64,000 bases of DNA from Microvirga makkahensis (GCF_009830105.1 NZ_WURB01000002.1:310001-374000), one strand, 5' to 3'. Shown: positions 1 through 9,912, counted from the first letter of the stretch. Program-made: numbers and translations. The notes: generated by a model from the sequence alone, not told the origin.

Positions 1-65
1 GTATGCGAGACAATCAGAAGCCCGCTTCGTGAAGCAAGGGCGATCCTCTTAAGCGGCCTTCCAGC

Positions 66-1178
66 TCAAGAGTGCTTGAGGATCGTGAATGCCGGTCCAG
101 CGCCGACCATGACAAGAACAACCCGAATGATGTGATGAGTGGCAACGAACGCCACGTCGATGCCCAACGATAGGGCCACGAGGCTCATCTCAGCCAAGCC
201 GCCAGGCGAATAGGCCAGGGTGAGAGGAACAAAATCGTAAGTGGAAACGTAACTGATCCCACTGGCGAAAAGGAAAGTGATCGTCAGCAGAATGAAGGTC
301 GATCCTATCGATATGACCAGAATACGTATGATTTCGCGTGGCGATGTTCCGGCGAAACGGCATCCGATCGTGGTTCCAAGAACGACCTGAGCCACGTTGA
401 CGATTTCGTAGGAAGGCACGAAGTGCGTCCACCCGAGCATGTGAACAGCAGCGCTCACCAGCATGGGACCCAGGAGAAGTCTGGCCGGCAGCCGCAGGAT
501 CTTGCCGATGATCGCACCGGCGACCACGCTCGATGCGAGCCATGCGTGACTGGTCCACGGCGCATCCAACACTGACAGACCAAGTTGAGGGCGCGCCCCA
601 AGAGCAACTCCGCTGATGAGCTGCATCAGGAATGGCAATGTGAGGACTACGAGAAGCACACGGGCCGAGTGGACGAGAGCAATCTTACCTGCATCGCCGC
701 CCTTGGTCTCGCCCAGGATCACCATCTCGACAAGACCGCCCGGCATTCCCGCAAAGAAGGCTGTTGGAACATCGAACCCGGCAACGCGCCGGAAATAAGT
801 CACACAGACAGCACCGCTGACGATAACAAATCCCGCAAGACCAATTACGGTCGGGCCCCAGGTCGCGATGTTTCCGATGGTTTGCGAGGTAAAACCTGTT
901 CCCAGCATGACCCCGATGACCATGGTCATCGGAGGGCGAATGATCGCGGGAGCCCCGATCGGTACTCGCAGGACAGCTGCGACCGTGCATGCCGTCATGG
1001 AGCCCAGCATCCATGGCAAGGGCAAGCCTAAACGAGCGAACAGCCATCCGCCAAACGTTCCAAGGACTATGGCTGCAAGGAACCGTCCGTATCCGAACTG
1101 AGCAGGCGAAAAGCTCCGCATCCAGGACCGCGAAGTGTCCGTGAGCTTTCTGATGACGATCTCAACACCCGAGTTCAC
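66..1178 (-). CDS. AbrB-family integral membrane protein (first copy)
   Basis: A 370-residue, very hydrophobic protein with about ten predicted membrane segments. It has the glycine-rich FGGWLFARLGLPLPWMLGS start and the internal PGGLVEM and AEMSLVALSLGIDVAFVA segments seen in the AbrB/ammonia-monooxygenase-related membrane family (PF05145). The two halves resemble each other (GLPLPWMLG and RLPARLLLGPML), as expected for a duplicated fold. Despite the name, the family has no DNA-binding domain; some members are annotated as putative transporters or permeases, and the substrate is unknown. It lies 238 bp downstream of the YeiH-type gene on the same strand and may be the last gene of the tct operon or separately expressed. 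A second paralogue lies at 8790-9851. The family call is firm; the function is not. Confidence 0.85.
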   Translation of the reverse strand: MNSGVEIVIRKLTDTSRSWMRSFSPAQFGYGRFLAAIVLGTFGGWLFARLGLPLPWMLGSMTACTVAAVLRVPIGAPAIIRPPMTMVIGVMLGTGFTSQTIGNIATWGPTVIGLAGFVIVSGAVCVTYFRRVAGFDVPTAFFAGMPGGLVEMVILGETKGGDAGKIALVHSARVLLVVLTLPFLMQLISGVALGARPQLGLSVLDAPWTSHAWLASSVVAGAIIGKILRLPARLLLGPMLVSAAVHMLGWTHFVPSYEIVNVAQVVLGTTIGCRFAGTSPREIIRILVISIGSTFILLTITFLFASGISYVSTYDFVPLTLAYSPGGLAEMSLVALSLGIDVAFVATHHIIRVVLVMVGAGPAFTILKHS

Positions 1179-1416
1179 CTGCCGAGGCTCTTTCTCTTCT
1201 TCCCTTGCAGGGAACGTCTAGCCGAAGGTCGTGGTGTTCACAACGCCGCTTCGTTCTCCTGCGTGAACGCGGTTTGTGGATCCCGGCTGCGCAACCCCGA
1301 TGAAGGATCCTGACCTAGCCATGAAAAGCCCAGAAGTTCGCACGCAACTCTTCCAGAAGCCCTGTGACGGCGCCGACCGAAGCGCAGGAGAGGCGTCGAC
1401 AGGTAGAGGAGAGCTT

Positions 1417-2496
1417 CTAAACCACAAACAACCCGGCTGTCACCGTGATGAGGATGATGAGAGTCGTCCCCGTAAACACGGCAATATGCCGCCAACCGAT
1501 GCGCAGGAGAGAGGTCAACGAGGTACTCAGCCCCAATGCCGCGATGGCGATCAGCATTCCCCAGCTGGAAAGTTGGATGAGGGTGCTCCTGATCGGCGCA
1601 TAGACAGGCTGGAGATCCGGGACGAGCGGCATCATGCTGTTGACGACACTCAATCCGAGGAATGCTAGCGCGAAGACCGGAACGGGCACTTTGGCTGCGG
1701 CGTGCTGAGCGTTGCTGCGTGTGAACCACCAGCCGATCGCGAGCACGGCCGGAAGGAGCAGGAACACGCGAAAGAGCTTGACGATCACCGCAGTGTTGCC
1801 GACAGGCTCGGACACTGCATAGCCGGCCCCGACGACTTGGGCCATGTCGTGAATTGTGGCCCCGAGCATGATGCCAGTCCTCTGGGCATCCAGACCGAGC
1901 AGAACGCACAACGGCGGATAGAGGATCATGACAAGGGTCGAGACGGCGTTGGCCGCTACGACCGTGAACGCCACATCTGCTCCTTTCTGCGGATAGGAAG
2001 GCACCACGGTTGCTGTCGCGAGCGTCGCCGATGCTCCGCAAACAGCCGTGGCGGCGCCCGCAAGCACTCCATAGCCGTCGCCGACCTTGAACCACCGCGC
2101 CAAGTAAACGCCGGCGGTGATCGTCAGCGCCATGGCAGCCATCATCAGGAGCGCGGATGAGAGGCCGAGTTCAATGATATCGCTCAAAGCAATGCGAACC
2201 CCGAGCAGGCCGATAGCGATACGCAGGAGCTTCTTAACGCACCAAGCGATGCCTGGCTGGAGCGTAGGGCGTGATGCGAGGCCGTTGAGGGCGATTCCGA
2301 CGATCAGGGCGATTACAATGGCCGGCAGCGTATACGACCAGCCTGTCACTCCCTTGAGGGCTCCCGCGAACACAGGCTCTGCAAAATACGAGCTTGTGGC
2401 CACCGCAGCCGAGAGGGCGATGCCCGGGCCGAGGCTGCGCATCGTGCTCACGACTCCCTCTGCCGAGTCTTGGGTTGTCGCGGCGGCTTTCGACAT
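1417..2496 (-). CDS. YeiH/UPF0324-type putative exporter (sulfate/sulfite exporter-like)
   Basis: A 359-residue polytopic membrane protein of the YeiH family (PF03601), recognised by ALIVGIALNGL, PGIAWCVKKLLRIAIGLLG, GAATAVCGASATLAT and MLGATIHDMAQVVGAGY. Family members are annotated as putative sulfate or sulfite exporters and are often found beside sulfur-compound degradation genes; transport by this copy is inferred. I place the start at MSKAAATT. The longer frame would run 28 residues further, into the end of metK. The gene follows metK by 38 bp and is probably co-transcribed with it. A sulfur theme (SAM synthesis plus sulfite or sulfate export) is possible for the operon. Confidence 0.85.
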   Translation of the reverse strand: MSKAAATTQDSAEGVVSTMRSLGPGIALSAAVATSSYFAEPVFAGALKGVTGWSYTLPAIVIALIVGIALNGLASRPTLQPGIAWCVKKLLRIAIGLLGVRIALSDIIELGLSSALLMMAAMALTITAGVYLARWFKVGDGYGVLAGAATAVCGASATLATATVVPSYPQKGADVAFTVVAANAVSTLVMILYPPLCVLLGLDAQRTGIMLGATIHDMAQVVGAGYAVSEPVGNTAVIVKLFRVFLLLPAVLAIGWWFTRSNAQHAAAKVPVPVFALAFLGLSVVNSMMPLVPDLQPVYAPIRSTLIQLSSWGMLIAIAALGLSTSLTSLLRIGWRHIAVFTGTTLIILITVTAGLFVV

Positions 2497-2534
2497 TATC
2501 GTACCTATCGTTCGTGATGCTTTGTTGTGGATCG

Positions 2535-3704
<1,170 letters not shown>

Positions 3705-3762
3705 CGGCTCGATCTCTTGGCTGCCCGGCGGCGGGCCGCCTGTCATGGTTGGCAATCACTCG

Positions 3763-5277
3763 CTACACTGCCTTGCTGGGATAGCCGGCCGCCTCCACAC
3801 TGGTCCTTCGGCGTCGGCGCACAGTCTGGATCAGCGGCAAGACGAACACCACCAGCGAAATGGCCAGACAGACAGCCGAGATCGGCTGGGAGACGAATAC
3901 CGTCATCTCGTCGCCCGACATCACGAGAGCGCGGCGGAAGTTCGATTCCATCATATAGCCGAGAACGAGAGCGAGAATGATCGGGGCTGGCTCTATATGC
4001 ACCTTGGACAGACCATAGCCGACGATGCCGAAACCGATGGCGACCCAGATCGAGAAGATGTCCTTCGACTCCGAGAAGGTACCTAGAAGACAGACCGCGC
4101 AGACGATCGCGGCGATCACGCCGCGCGGAATCTGCGTCAGACGGACCCAGAGCCGGGTACCATAGAGGCCGAGCAGGACCATGAAGGGCATGCCCACGAG
4201 AAGCGAGATGTAGATAGAGTAAGGAATCTCGGGATGCTGGCTGAAGATCAGCGGCCCGGGCGCGACACCGTGGATCGCCAGCGCGCCGATGAGCACGGCG
4301 GTGCTGGCCTTGCCCGGGATGCCAAGCGCCAGCATGGGCGCCAACGCGCCCGGCATGCAGGCGTTGTTCGAAGTCTCCGCGGCTACTACGCCCTCGGGGT
4401 TGCCGCTGCCGAAGCTGTCCGGATTTTTCGAGAGGCGCTTCTGCACCGTGTAAGCGACGATCGATGCGATGGTTGCGCCGGCACCAGGAATGACGCCGAC
4501 GATGTAGCCGATGAAGGTGCTGCGAACCATGTTGCCCATGTGAGGCTTCATCAGACCGAGCTGACCGGAAACGCCGGGAATGTCCCGCATCGGCGTGGCA
4601 GGTTCATCGGTCGTCTCGAGCATGCGCAGCACCTCGGACAAGGCAAACAGGCCGATCAGAGCCGATACAAACGGAACTCCGCTGAGGAAGCCGTCGTCGA
4701 AAACGAAGCGCGGCAGCCCATCGACCGGGTCCGTGCCGATCGTGGTCAGAAGCAGACCGAACAGGAGCGCAATGAACCCGCGGATGATGGAATTCCCGGA
4801 CAAGGTTGAGATGAGACTCAGCCCGAGAACCGCGAGCGCAAAGTATTCCGCAGGTCCGAATGCAAGCGCGAATTTGGTCATCCAGCTGACGGAGAAGATG
4901 AGAAGGATCGTGCTCAGAACGGACCCGAAGGCAGAACCCAGGATGGACAGGGTGAGCGCGTGGCCCGCCTCGCCTCGCCTCCGCATCGGATATCCGTCGA
5001 GAGCGGTGATTGCCGCGGACGGTTCGCCCGGCGTGTTGACGAGAATGGCCGGGATGGCACCCGAGTACTCGGAGGCCATGTAGACGGCGATCAGCATGAC
5101 CACCGATACCACAGGATCGAGGCCGAATGTGAAGGGAATGAGCAGGGCCATGCCGACCCCGGCCGAGAGGCCGGGCAGCGCTCCAACGAGATAGCCGACG
5201 AAAACGCCGGCGAAGAGACCCGCAACGACCTGCCAAGAGGAGAACGCCGCCAGCCCAGCCGTGAATCCTTCGATCAT
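3763..5277 (-). CDS. tctA: Tripartite tricarboxylate transporter, large permease TctA
   Basis: The large membrane subunit of a TctABC secondary transporter, which takes up organic acids delivered by a periplasmic Bug/TctC protein. The 504 residues are the usual length and show about twelve hydrophobic segments. Typical TctA motifs are GYLVGALPGLSAGVGMALL near the N-terminus, YSGAIPAILVNTPGEPSA, and the second-half repeat GYIVGVIPGAGATIAS. The gene starts 10 bp after tctB ends, in the order tctC-tctB-tctA that is common in proteobacteria. The substrate cannot be read from TctA. Citrate is the type substrate, but dicarboxylates and aromatic acids are also carried by this family. Confidence 0.95.
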   Translation of the reverse strand: MIEGFTAGLAAFSSWQVVAGLFAGVFVGYLVGALPGLSAGVGMALLIPFTFGLDPVVSVVMLIAVYMASEYSGAIPAILVNTPGEPSAAITALDGYPMRRRGEAGHALTLSILGSAFGSVLSTILLIFSVSWMTKFALAFGPAEYFALAVLGLSLISTLSGNSIIRGFIALLFGLLLTTIGTDPVDGLPRFVFDDGFLSGVPFVSALIGLFALSEVLRMLETTDEPATPMRDIPGVSGQLGLMKPHMGNMVRSTFIGYIVGVIPGAGATIASIVAYTVQKRLSKNPDSFGSGNPEGVVAAETSNNACMPGALAPMLALGIPGKASTAVLIGALAIHGVAPGPLIFSQHPEIPYSIYISLLVGMPFMVLLGLYGTRLWVRLTQIPRGVIAAIVCAVCLLGTFSESKDIFSIWVAIGFGIVGYGLSKVHIEPAPIILALVLGYMMESNFRRALVMSGDEMTVFVSQPISAVCLAISLVVFVLPLIQTVRRRRRTSVEAAGYPSKAV

Positions 5278-5287
5278 TGATGACCTC

Positions 5288-5824
5288 TCACGAGAGCGGG
5301 GTTTGCAGGATCATCTCGAAGATGATCTTGGTGAACAGGAGAAAGCCGGCCACGCAACCGAAGACGAGAAGCGGCCGTGTGATGCCAGCGATATAAAGAA
5401 GGGCGGTGAGGAAGATTCCCATCGCGAGATAGTAGCCGGCGTAGGACATCATGAGCGGGAAAGCGACAAGTAAAAGAACGCCAATCAGCACGTGGAGAGG
5501 CCGGCGAATCGTGGACGATTCACCGGCTTGGCCAGTCGCCAAGCGCCACACAGCCCCACCGAGGAGACCAAGCGAACCAAGGAGCAGAAGAATGGCCAAC
5601 CCCTTGGGGAAATCGGCCGCGCCGATGGCGGTGCCCGAGTAGTCCGGCAGAGCACTCGCCTCGACCAGGAACCACACGGCGACACCCGCGAGCCCGAGCC
5701 CGGCGACGATGTCGCCAAGCTCGGACCTGATGGTGACTTCCGTCGCCGGGGGCAGCGTATTCTCGTGCGTGCGGTCATCAGCCAAATTCATGGACATGGC
5801 TTTGTCTCCCACGGTTGGGTTCAT
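5288..5824 (-). CDS. tctB: Tripartite tricarboxylate transporter, small permease TctB
   Basis: The small, poorly conserved membrane subunit of the Tct transporter. The 178 residues contain a charged N-terminal tail of about 35 residues and four hydrophobic segments, including DIVAGLGLAGVAVWFLVEA, ILLLLGSLGLLGGAVW and HVLIGVLLLVAFPLMM, as expected for TctB. I start it at MNPTVGDKAM because that ATG overlaps the tctC stop codon (ATGA), a translational-coupling arrangement. The frame could extend nine residues further upstream. It lies between tctC and tctA, so the complete three-part system is present. Confidence 0.88.
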   Translation of the reverse strand: MNPTVGDKAMSMNLADDRTHENTLPPATEVTIRSELGDIVAGLGLAGVAVWFLVEASALPDYSGTAIGAADFPKGLAILLLLGSLGLLGGAVWRLATGQAGESSTIRRPLHVLIGVLLLVAFPLMMSYAGYYLAMGIFLTALLYIAGITRPLLVFGCVAGFLLFTKIIFEMILQTPLS

Positions 5825-6792
5825 CGTTCCAGTGAGAGAATCTGCATCCATTGCTTGGTCAATGCGTCCTGCTGCTTGGCATATTCGGTGAACTCCTTAG
5901 GGCCAAGGAACGCGGGAACGAGCGAGGATTCGTTGATGTAAGTCTTCATGTCCGGCGCCTCAAGCGCCTGCTTGATGGCGTTCGCGAGCTTCTCCTTGAT
6001 CTCATCGGGCATGCCCTTCGGCCCAATGACGCCACGCATCTGCTGCCAAGACGTATCCGCCTTGTAGCCCTGCTCGGCCAGGGTCGGAGCATCGGGAAGC
6101 TGAGGCACCCGCTCGTCGGCCATCACTCCGATCACGCGCATATTGCCGGCCGTTACATGGTTCTTGACGAGGTCCACATAGGCGATGGCCACTTCCGAAT
6201 GGCCACCCAGCACAGACGTCACAGCGTCGCCCACGCTGTCGAAGGGCACCCAACGCACCTTGCCCGAATCGAGGTTGGCCGCCTTGGCCATGATCTCCCA
6301 AGCGAAGTGACCGCCCGAGCCGCGCACGAAGCCCGCCATCACCACGCTACCCGGCTTGGCGTTGGCAGTGTCGACGAGATCCTTCATCGTCTTCAACTTG
6401 CTGTCGTTGCGGACCACAACGAGGTAAGGCTCGTTCACCAGTCGCGCGATCCAGTCGAAGCTGTCGACATTGTATTGCTTGAGCGTCTGATTGAAGGCTC
6501 CAATATGCGTGCTCGTCACCGACGCGATCGTGTATCCATCCGGCTTGGCCTTCTTCAGGTCGGCCAGCTGCGCCGCGCCACGTCCACCGGCTTTGTTCTC
6601 GACCGGCAGCGGAACCCCGAGAGACTTCTCCAGCAGCGTGGCGAGCTTGCGCGCCATGATATCTGTCGCCCCGCCGGGGGAAACGTGCAGAATGTAGCTG
6701 ATAGGCCGTTCAGGATATTCCGCTCTCGCTGCCGCCGAATTCGCTATGACGGCGACGGCGAGACTTGCTGCGGAAATAAAACGAAGCAACAT
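5821..6792 (-). CDS. tctC: Bug/TctC-family periplasmic solute-binding protein
   Basis: The periplasmic receptor of the Tct transporter. The 323 residues begin with a secretion signal (MLLRFISAASLAVAVIANSAAARA). They continue with the Bug hallmarks YPERPISYILHVSPGGATDIMAR and PVENKAGGRGAAQLADLKKAKPDGYT. The start at MLLRF is chosen because GGAGG lies eight bases upstream; a start five residues earlier would sit on top of that site. As the first gene of the tctCBA-metK-yeiH run it should be the most highly expressed. Bug proteins bind carboxylates such as citrate, aspartate, nicotinate or terephthalate; the ligand here is unknown. Confidence 0.93.
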   Translation of the reverse strand: MLLRFISAASLAVAVIANSAAARAEYPERPISYILHVSPGGATDIMARKLATLLEKSLGVPLPVENKAGGRGAAQLADLKKAKPDGYTIASVTSTHIGAFNQTLKQYNVDSFDWIARLVNEPYLVVVRNDSKLKTMKDLVDTANAKPGSVVMAGFVRGSGGHFAWEIMAKAANLDSGKVRWVPFDSVGDAVTSVLGGHSEVAIAYVDLVKNHVTAGNMRVIGVMADERVPQLPDAPTLAEQGYKADTSWQQMRGVIGPKGMPDEIKEKLANAIKQALEAPDMKTYINESSLVPAFLGPKEFTEYAKQQDALTKQWMQILSLER

Positions 6793-6892
6793 GATGGTTT
6801 CCTCCACTTGGCTTTTTTCTGGAGGCCTGCTTGTCTGCCGGCTCGTTGCTCTTGGGGTCCTCCTGATGCATGTGCGGGAAGAACCCTGCTTT

Positions 6893-6917
6893 ACGGTGCA
6901 GATCCTCGGTGCACCGT
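6893..6917 (-). promoter_or_regulatory. Perfect 8-bp inverted repeat in the tctC leader (operator or leader hairpin)
   Basis: ACGGTGCA, nine bases, then TGCACCGT: a perfect dyad about 100 bp upstream of the tctC start. The spacing suits a dimeric regulator (GntR or LysR type) or a transcript hairpin. No matching regulator gene is adjacent. Confidence 0.45.
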
Positions 6918-6975
6918 CCCGCTTATCGAAATTAACAGACGCCTTCCCCTAGTGTCGTACCCGGATCATGAAGAG

Positions 6976-6996
6976 TAGTTGCGATTGATGCAACCA
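6976..6996. promoter_or_regulatory. Dyad TAGTTGC-N7-GCAACCA upstream of tctC
   Basis: An inverted repeat with six of seven arm positions matching, about 185 bp upstream of tctC. The left part, AGTAGTTGC (6974-6982), is identical to part of the dyad at 18073-18093, but the half-site spacing differs (7 against 4). It could be a divergent site for the same regulator or a chance match. Confidence 0.3.
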
Positions 6997-7104
6997 TTTA
7001 TTTTGCAGCCAATCGGTTAAATGACGTCCGGGAATCCGGCTATTCCTGGAAGGCTGTCAGGAGATGCCCGACAGGGCCGCTAAGGCGGCTGCGGACCCAA
7101 ATTA

Positions 7105-7854
7105 TCAGCCTCCCATATGCCATCCACCGTTCACATGGATGATCTGGCCGGTCATGAAACGGGTGGAGGGCCCTGCTAGAAAGCGGGCCATTCCGGCAAT
7201 CTCATCAGGTCTGCCTGGACGGCCGAGGGGAACCGGCCGGGTGCGGAAGTGCTCGGGCACGGCGCCCGCGCGGGCAGTCTCGATATAGCCCGGCGAGATG
7301 CAATTGACCGTGATCCCCGAGGCGGCAAGTTCGGCGGCCAGGGCTCGGGTTAGACCCGCAACTCCTGCTTTCGCGGCAGCCACATGGGCGCGGTGGGTCA
7401 CTCCCGCATGCGCCGCAACTCCGCCCATCATGATGATCGAGGCCGCATCGCTTTGGCGCAGATGAGGCAAAGCCGCCTGCGAGCACAGGAACGACACGTC
7501 GAGAATGCTCGACACCACCCGCCGCCACTCATCGTATCCGATTTGGGATACTGGATTGTCCGAGCGGAGGGCTGCGTTGTTCACCAGAATATCGAGCGAT
7601 CCGAAATGCCCGATGCAGGCCTCCACCAGCATCTTTGCGGCTTCGGGATCCGTAAGGTCGGCCAAATGCACGGCAGCTCTTCCACCGCCCGACCGGATCA
7701 TGGCGGCGGTTTCCTCGGCTTCGACCCGGGAGCCTTTGGCTGCGATCATGACGGACGCGCCGCCCTCGGCCAGCGCCAGCGCGATGGCGCGTCCGATATT
7801 CTTCGCGGCTCCGGTGACGATGGCAACGCGGCCCGACAATTCGCGATCAGCCAT
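7105..7854 (-). CDS. SDR-fold protein lacking the usual catalytic Asn, Ser and Tyr
   Basis: A 249-residue classical short-chain dehydrogenase by fold. It has the cofactor motif VTGAAKNIGRA (13-23), NNAA (92-95) and the C-terminal GRPGRPDEIAGMARFL and GGWHMGG. Aligned without gaps to FabG-type proteins, the catalytic Ser is Gly145, the Tyr of YxxxK is Val158 (GTG codon), and the tetrad Asn is Ile117; only Lys162 remains. It is therefore probably not an ordinary oxidoreductase. It may have another chemistry, act as a binding protein, or use a different proton donor such as the nearby His residues 154 and 157. The start at MADRELSG overlaps the end of the lyase gene by 8 bp, so the two are co-translated. 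It is the last gene of the AbrB-lyase-SDR operon. Confidence 0.85.
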   Translation of the reverse strand: MADRELSGRVAIVTGAAKNIGRAIALALAEGGASVMIAAKGSRVEAEETAAMIRSGGGRAAVHLADLTDPEAAKMLVEACIGHFGSLDILVNNAALRSDNPVSQIGYDEWRRVVSSILDVSFLCSQAALPHLRQSDAASIIMMGGVAAHAGVTHRAHVAAAKAGVAGLTRALAAELAASGITVNCISPGYIETARAGAVPEHFRTRPVPLGRPGRPDEIAGMARFLAGPSTRFMTGQIIHVNGGWHMGG

Positions 7855-8749
7855 TTCGATGCTCCCGAGCGGACGATGCTTCCCTGTTCCGGGCGCTGAC
7901 GGTGAGGATACGGCGTGCGATATCGAGATGCAGCCGCTCGACCATCTGCCCGTTGACCTTGACGACGCCGGCGCTGGCCTGGGCCGGATCATCGAAGGCA
8001 GCTTTGACGGATTCGGCCCAGGCCACTTCCGCCTCGGAAGGCGAGAAGATCCTGTTGCAGGGCTCCACCTGCTTCGGATGGATCAGGGTCTTTCCATCCA
8101 TGCCGAGATCCCGCCCCTGCTCGCATTCGCGGCTGAAGCCCTCGATGTCCTCAAGATTGTTGTACACGCCGTCGAGGATCGCCAAACCATTGGCGCGGGC
8201 GGCGGCGATGCAGTTCATGAGCCAGGGCAGCATCGCCGAACGGTCCTTGCTCAACCTGACGCGGGTGTCCTTGGCAAGATCATTGGTGCCCATCACGAAC
8301 AGGGCGAGACGGCCGCCCTCGCCTCGCGCGGTATCGGCGATGGCAAGTGTGTTCAGCATGGCCCGCGGGGTTTCCATCATAGCCCAGATCCGGGTGGTCT
8401 CCGGCGCGGCCTGCTCGTCCATCCGCCGCGCCACAGCCACGATGTCGTCCGGCGCCTCCACCTTGGGAATGAGGATTGCATCGGGACAGGCCGCGCAGGC
8501 CGCCGCAAGGTCATCGGCACCCCAGGGCGTGGAAAGCGCATTGATGCGGATGACAATCTCGCGGCCAGAATAGTTTCGCGTCTTCACGGCCTCGCATACC
8601 TGGCTGCGAGCCTGCGCCTTAGCGTCCGGCGCAACGGCATCCTCAAGGTCGAAGATCAGGGCGTCAGCCGGGATCTCACGGGCTTTTTCGAGAGCGCGGG
8701 CGTTCGACCCGGGCATGTAAAGGGCGCTACGGCGTGTCAGTTCTGTCAC
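7847..8749 (-). CDS. HpcH/HpaI-CitE family lyase (malyl/citramalyl-CoA lyase-like)
   Basis: A TIM-barrel enzyme of the citrate-lyase beta/malyl-CoA lyase family, which splits or forms CoA thioesters by Mg-dependent aldol chemistry. The 300 residues show the N-terminal SALYMPGSNARALEKA, the acidic FDLEDAV, IPKVEAP, the metal-ligand Glu in AMMETP, and GMDGKTLIHPKQV. I choose a GTG start at 8749 because AGGAG lies six bases upstream and the product then begins VTELTRRSALYMPG, typical of the family; ATG codons at 8755 and 8779 have poorer spacing. It follows the second AbrB gene by 40 bp and overlaps the SDR. Given the carboxylase and hydratase nearby, a role as terminal retro-aldol enzyme of a CoA pathway is likely. 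The exact substrate is not known. Confidence 0.9.
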   Translation of the reverse strand: MTELTRRSALYMPGSNARALEKAREIPADALIFDLEDAVAPDAKAQARSQVCEAVKTRNYSGREIVIRINALSTPWGADDLAAACAACPDAILIPKVEAPDDIVAVARRMDEQAAPETTRIWAMMETPRAMLNTLAIADTARGEGGRLALFVMGTNDLAKDTRVRLSKDRSAMLPWLMNCIAAARANGLAILDGVYNNLEDIEGFSRECEQGRDLGMDGKTLIHPKQVEPCNRIFSPSEAEVAWAESVKAAFDDPAQASAGVVKVNGQMVERLHLDIARRILTVSARNREASSAREHRNG

Positions 8750-8789
8750 GATCATCTCCTGAAAGATTGGGTTAAGCATCGAGCCGGCA

Positions 8790-9851
8790 TTAGTCGGGGG
8801 CTCCTCTCGCGGTCCGGCGCGCGACCGTGGTCCTGAAAAGGAGCGGTGCGCCCACGTTGCAAATGACACCACGTCCGGCCTGGAAGGCCGTGACGAGCGC
8901 GGCATCCGCACCGATGGATTTCGCGGTGAGAACCATTTCGGCCGTCCCTCCTGTCGCGAAGCACAGAATCATAGTCGGAAGGTCAACTTCCGCGAGGCCG
9001 TGAAGCAGCCCGGCAAACAGCGCCATAGCAACGGCCTGCACGGCGATGACAGGTATGGCCATGCTCATCCCGCGCGGTAGTCGGCGGAGCGTCGTCTTCC
9101 CGAAGCGGGAACCAAGATTGAGGCCGAGCGCCACTTGCGCTGCAGCGAGCAGCGGCAACGGCATGCGCGCCTCTACAATGCCAGTGCCGGAAAGCGCGGC
9201 GAGCGTCATCATGGGCCCGAGGAAATAGGCTGCCGGAAGCCGCGCGAGCACACCAAGCCACCCGCCCGCCGCCCCCGCCGCAATGGCCACAAGGAGCATG
9301 GGGTTGAAGGACGCTGTCGAAGCCGCGACAGCCTGCCGCTCCGTACCCGGGATCAAGAGCATCAGGGCAGGCACCACCACAACAATGACCGCCACGCGGA
9401 GGGCGTGAATACTTGCCACCGCAGCCGGATCAGCACCGTAGCTCGCACTCGTCTCAGCCATTTCGGCAATGCCGGCTGGAATGGTGGCAAAATAGCAGGT
9501 GGCGGCGTCCAATCCACTCAGGCGCGCATAAAGAGGGAACAGGAGACGCGCGATCAGGAGATTGGCCAAAGCGGCAACGGGAATGAGGTAGCCCACCTCG
9601 ACGATGCGGTCCGCAACGACCGATGTGACGGTGAGGCCCACCGCGGTGCCCGCCAGAGCCAGGCCCGTCCGATAGACGACAGGCGGCGGGGGGCGTCCGA
9701 TGCCTGAAAGCGTCAGCACCATCGTTGCCAATGTCGCACCCACCATCCACGCGAGCGGAAGCCCGAAGGCGGAGGCCGCCGCTCCGCCGAGCGCGGCGGT
9801 CAGCGCGCGCGCCGCAAACCCAGAAATCCATTGCACATCAAGGGTCTTCAC
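8790..9851 (-). CDS. AbrB-family integral membrane protein (second copy)
   Basis: A polytopic membrane protein of the same PF05145 family as the gene at 66-1178. Shared features are GLPLAWMVGATLATM near the N-terminus, the middle IPAGIAEMAE, the second-repeat RLPAAYFLGPMM and the C-terminal GGTAEMVLTAKSIGADAALVTAFQ. The start is uncertain. The open frame runs to 9974, but its first 40 residues are cysteine- and tyrosine-rich and unlike the family, so a GTG at 9851 (VKTLDVQWISG) or 9836 is more plausible; I give 9851. It is the first gene of the AbrB-lyase-SDR operon and diverges from the enolase-superfamily gene. The location suggests transport of the pathway substrate or a related compound. 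Confidence 0.82.
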   Translation of the reverse strand: MKTLDVQWISGFAARALTAALGGAAASAFGLPLAWMVGATLATMVLTLSGIGRPPPPVVYRTGLALAGTAVGLTVTSVVADRIVEVGYLIPVAALANLLIARLLFPLYARLSGLDAATCYFATIPAGIAEMAETSASYGADPAAVASIHALRVAVIVVVVPALMLLIPGTERQAVAASTASFNPMLLVAIAAGAAGGWLGVLARLPAAYFLGPMMTLAALSGTGIVEARMPLPLLAAAQVALGLNLGSRFGKTTLRRLPRGMSMAIPVIAVQAVAMALFAGLLHGLAEVDLPTMILCFATGGTAEMVLTAKSIGADAALVTAFQAGRGVICNVGAPLLFRTTVARRTARGAPD

Positions 9852-9912
9852 AAATGGCTCGCAGATCGTGGAGCGATACGCCCCGCAGCATATTGCAAAT
9901 GGTAGAGCGGCG

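Larger units (their letters stand above)
6793..7104. other. Intergenic region: tctC leader and end of the SDR operon
   Basis: 312 bp between the tctC start and the SDR stop codon, both on the minus strand. It should hold the tctC promoter and the end of the upstream transcript. It contains two inverted repeats, listed separately. There is also an imperfect stem, TCCGGGAAT/ATTCCTGGA near 7027-7050, which might be a weak terminator for the SDR operon but has no clear T run. No ORF here looks coding. Confidence 0.6.

Noticed and set aside
585-1101. Open frames on the plus strand within the first AbrB gene
   Set aside because: High-GC shadow frames with arginine/histidine-rich nonsense content and no start signal; the minus-strand membrane protein explains the region.
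3705-3762. SAM riboswitch before metK
   Set aside because: Only 58 bp lie between tctA and metK, and no SAM-type pairing pattern is visible.
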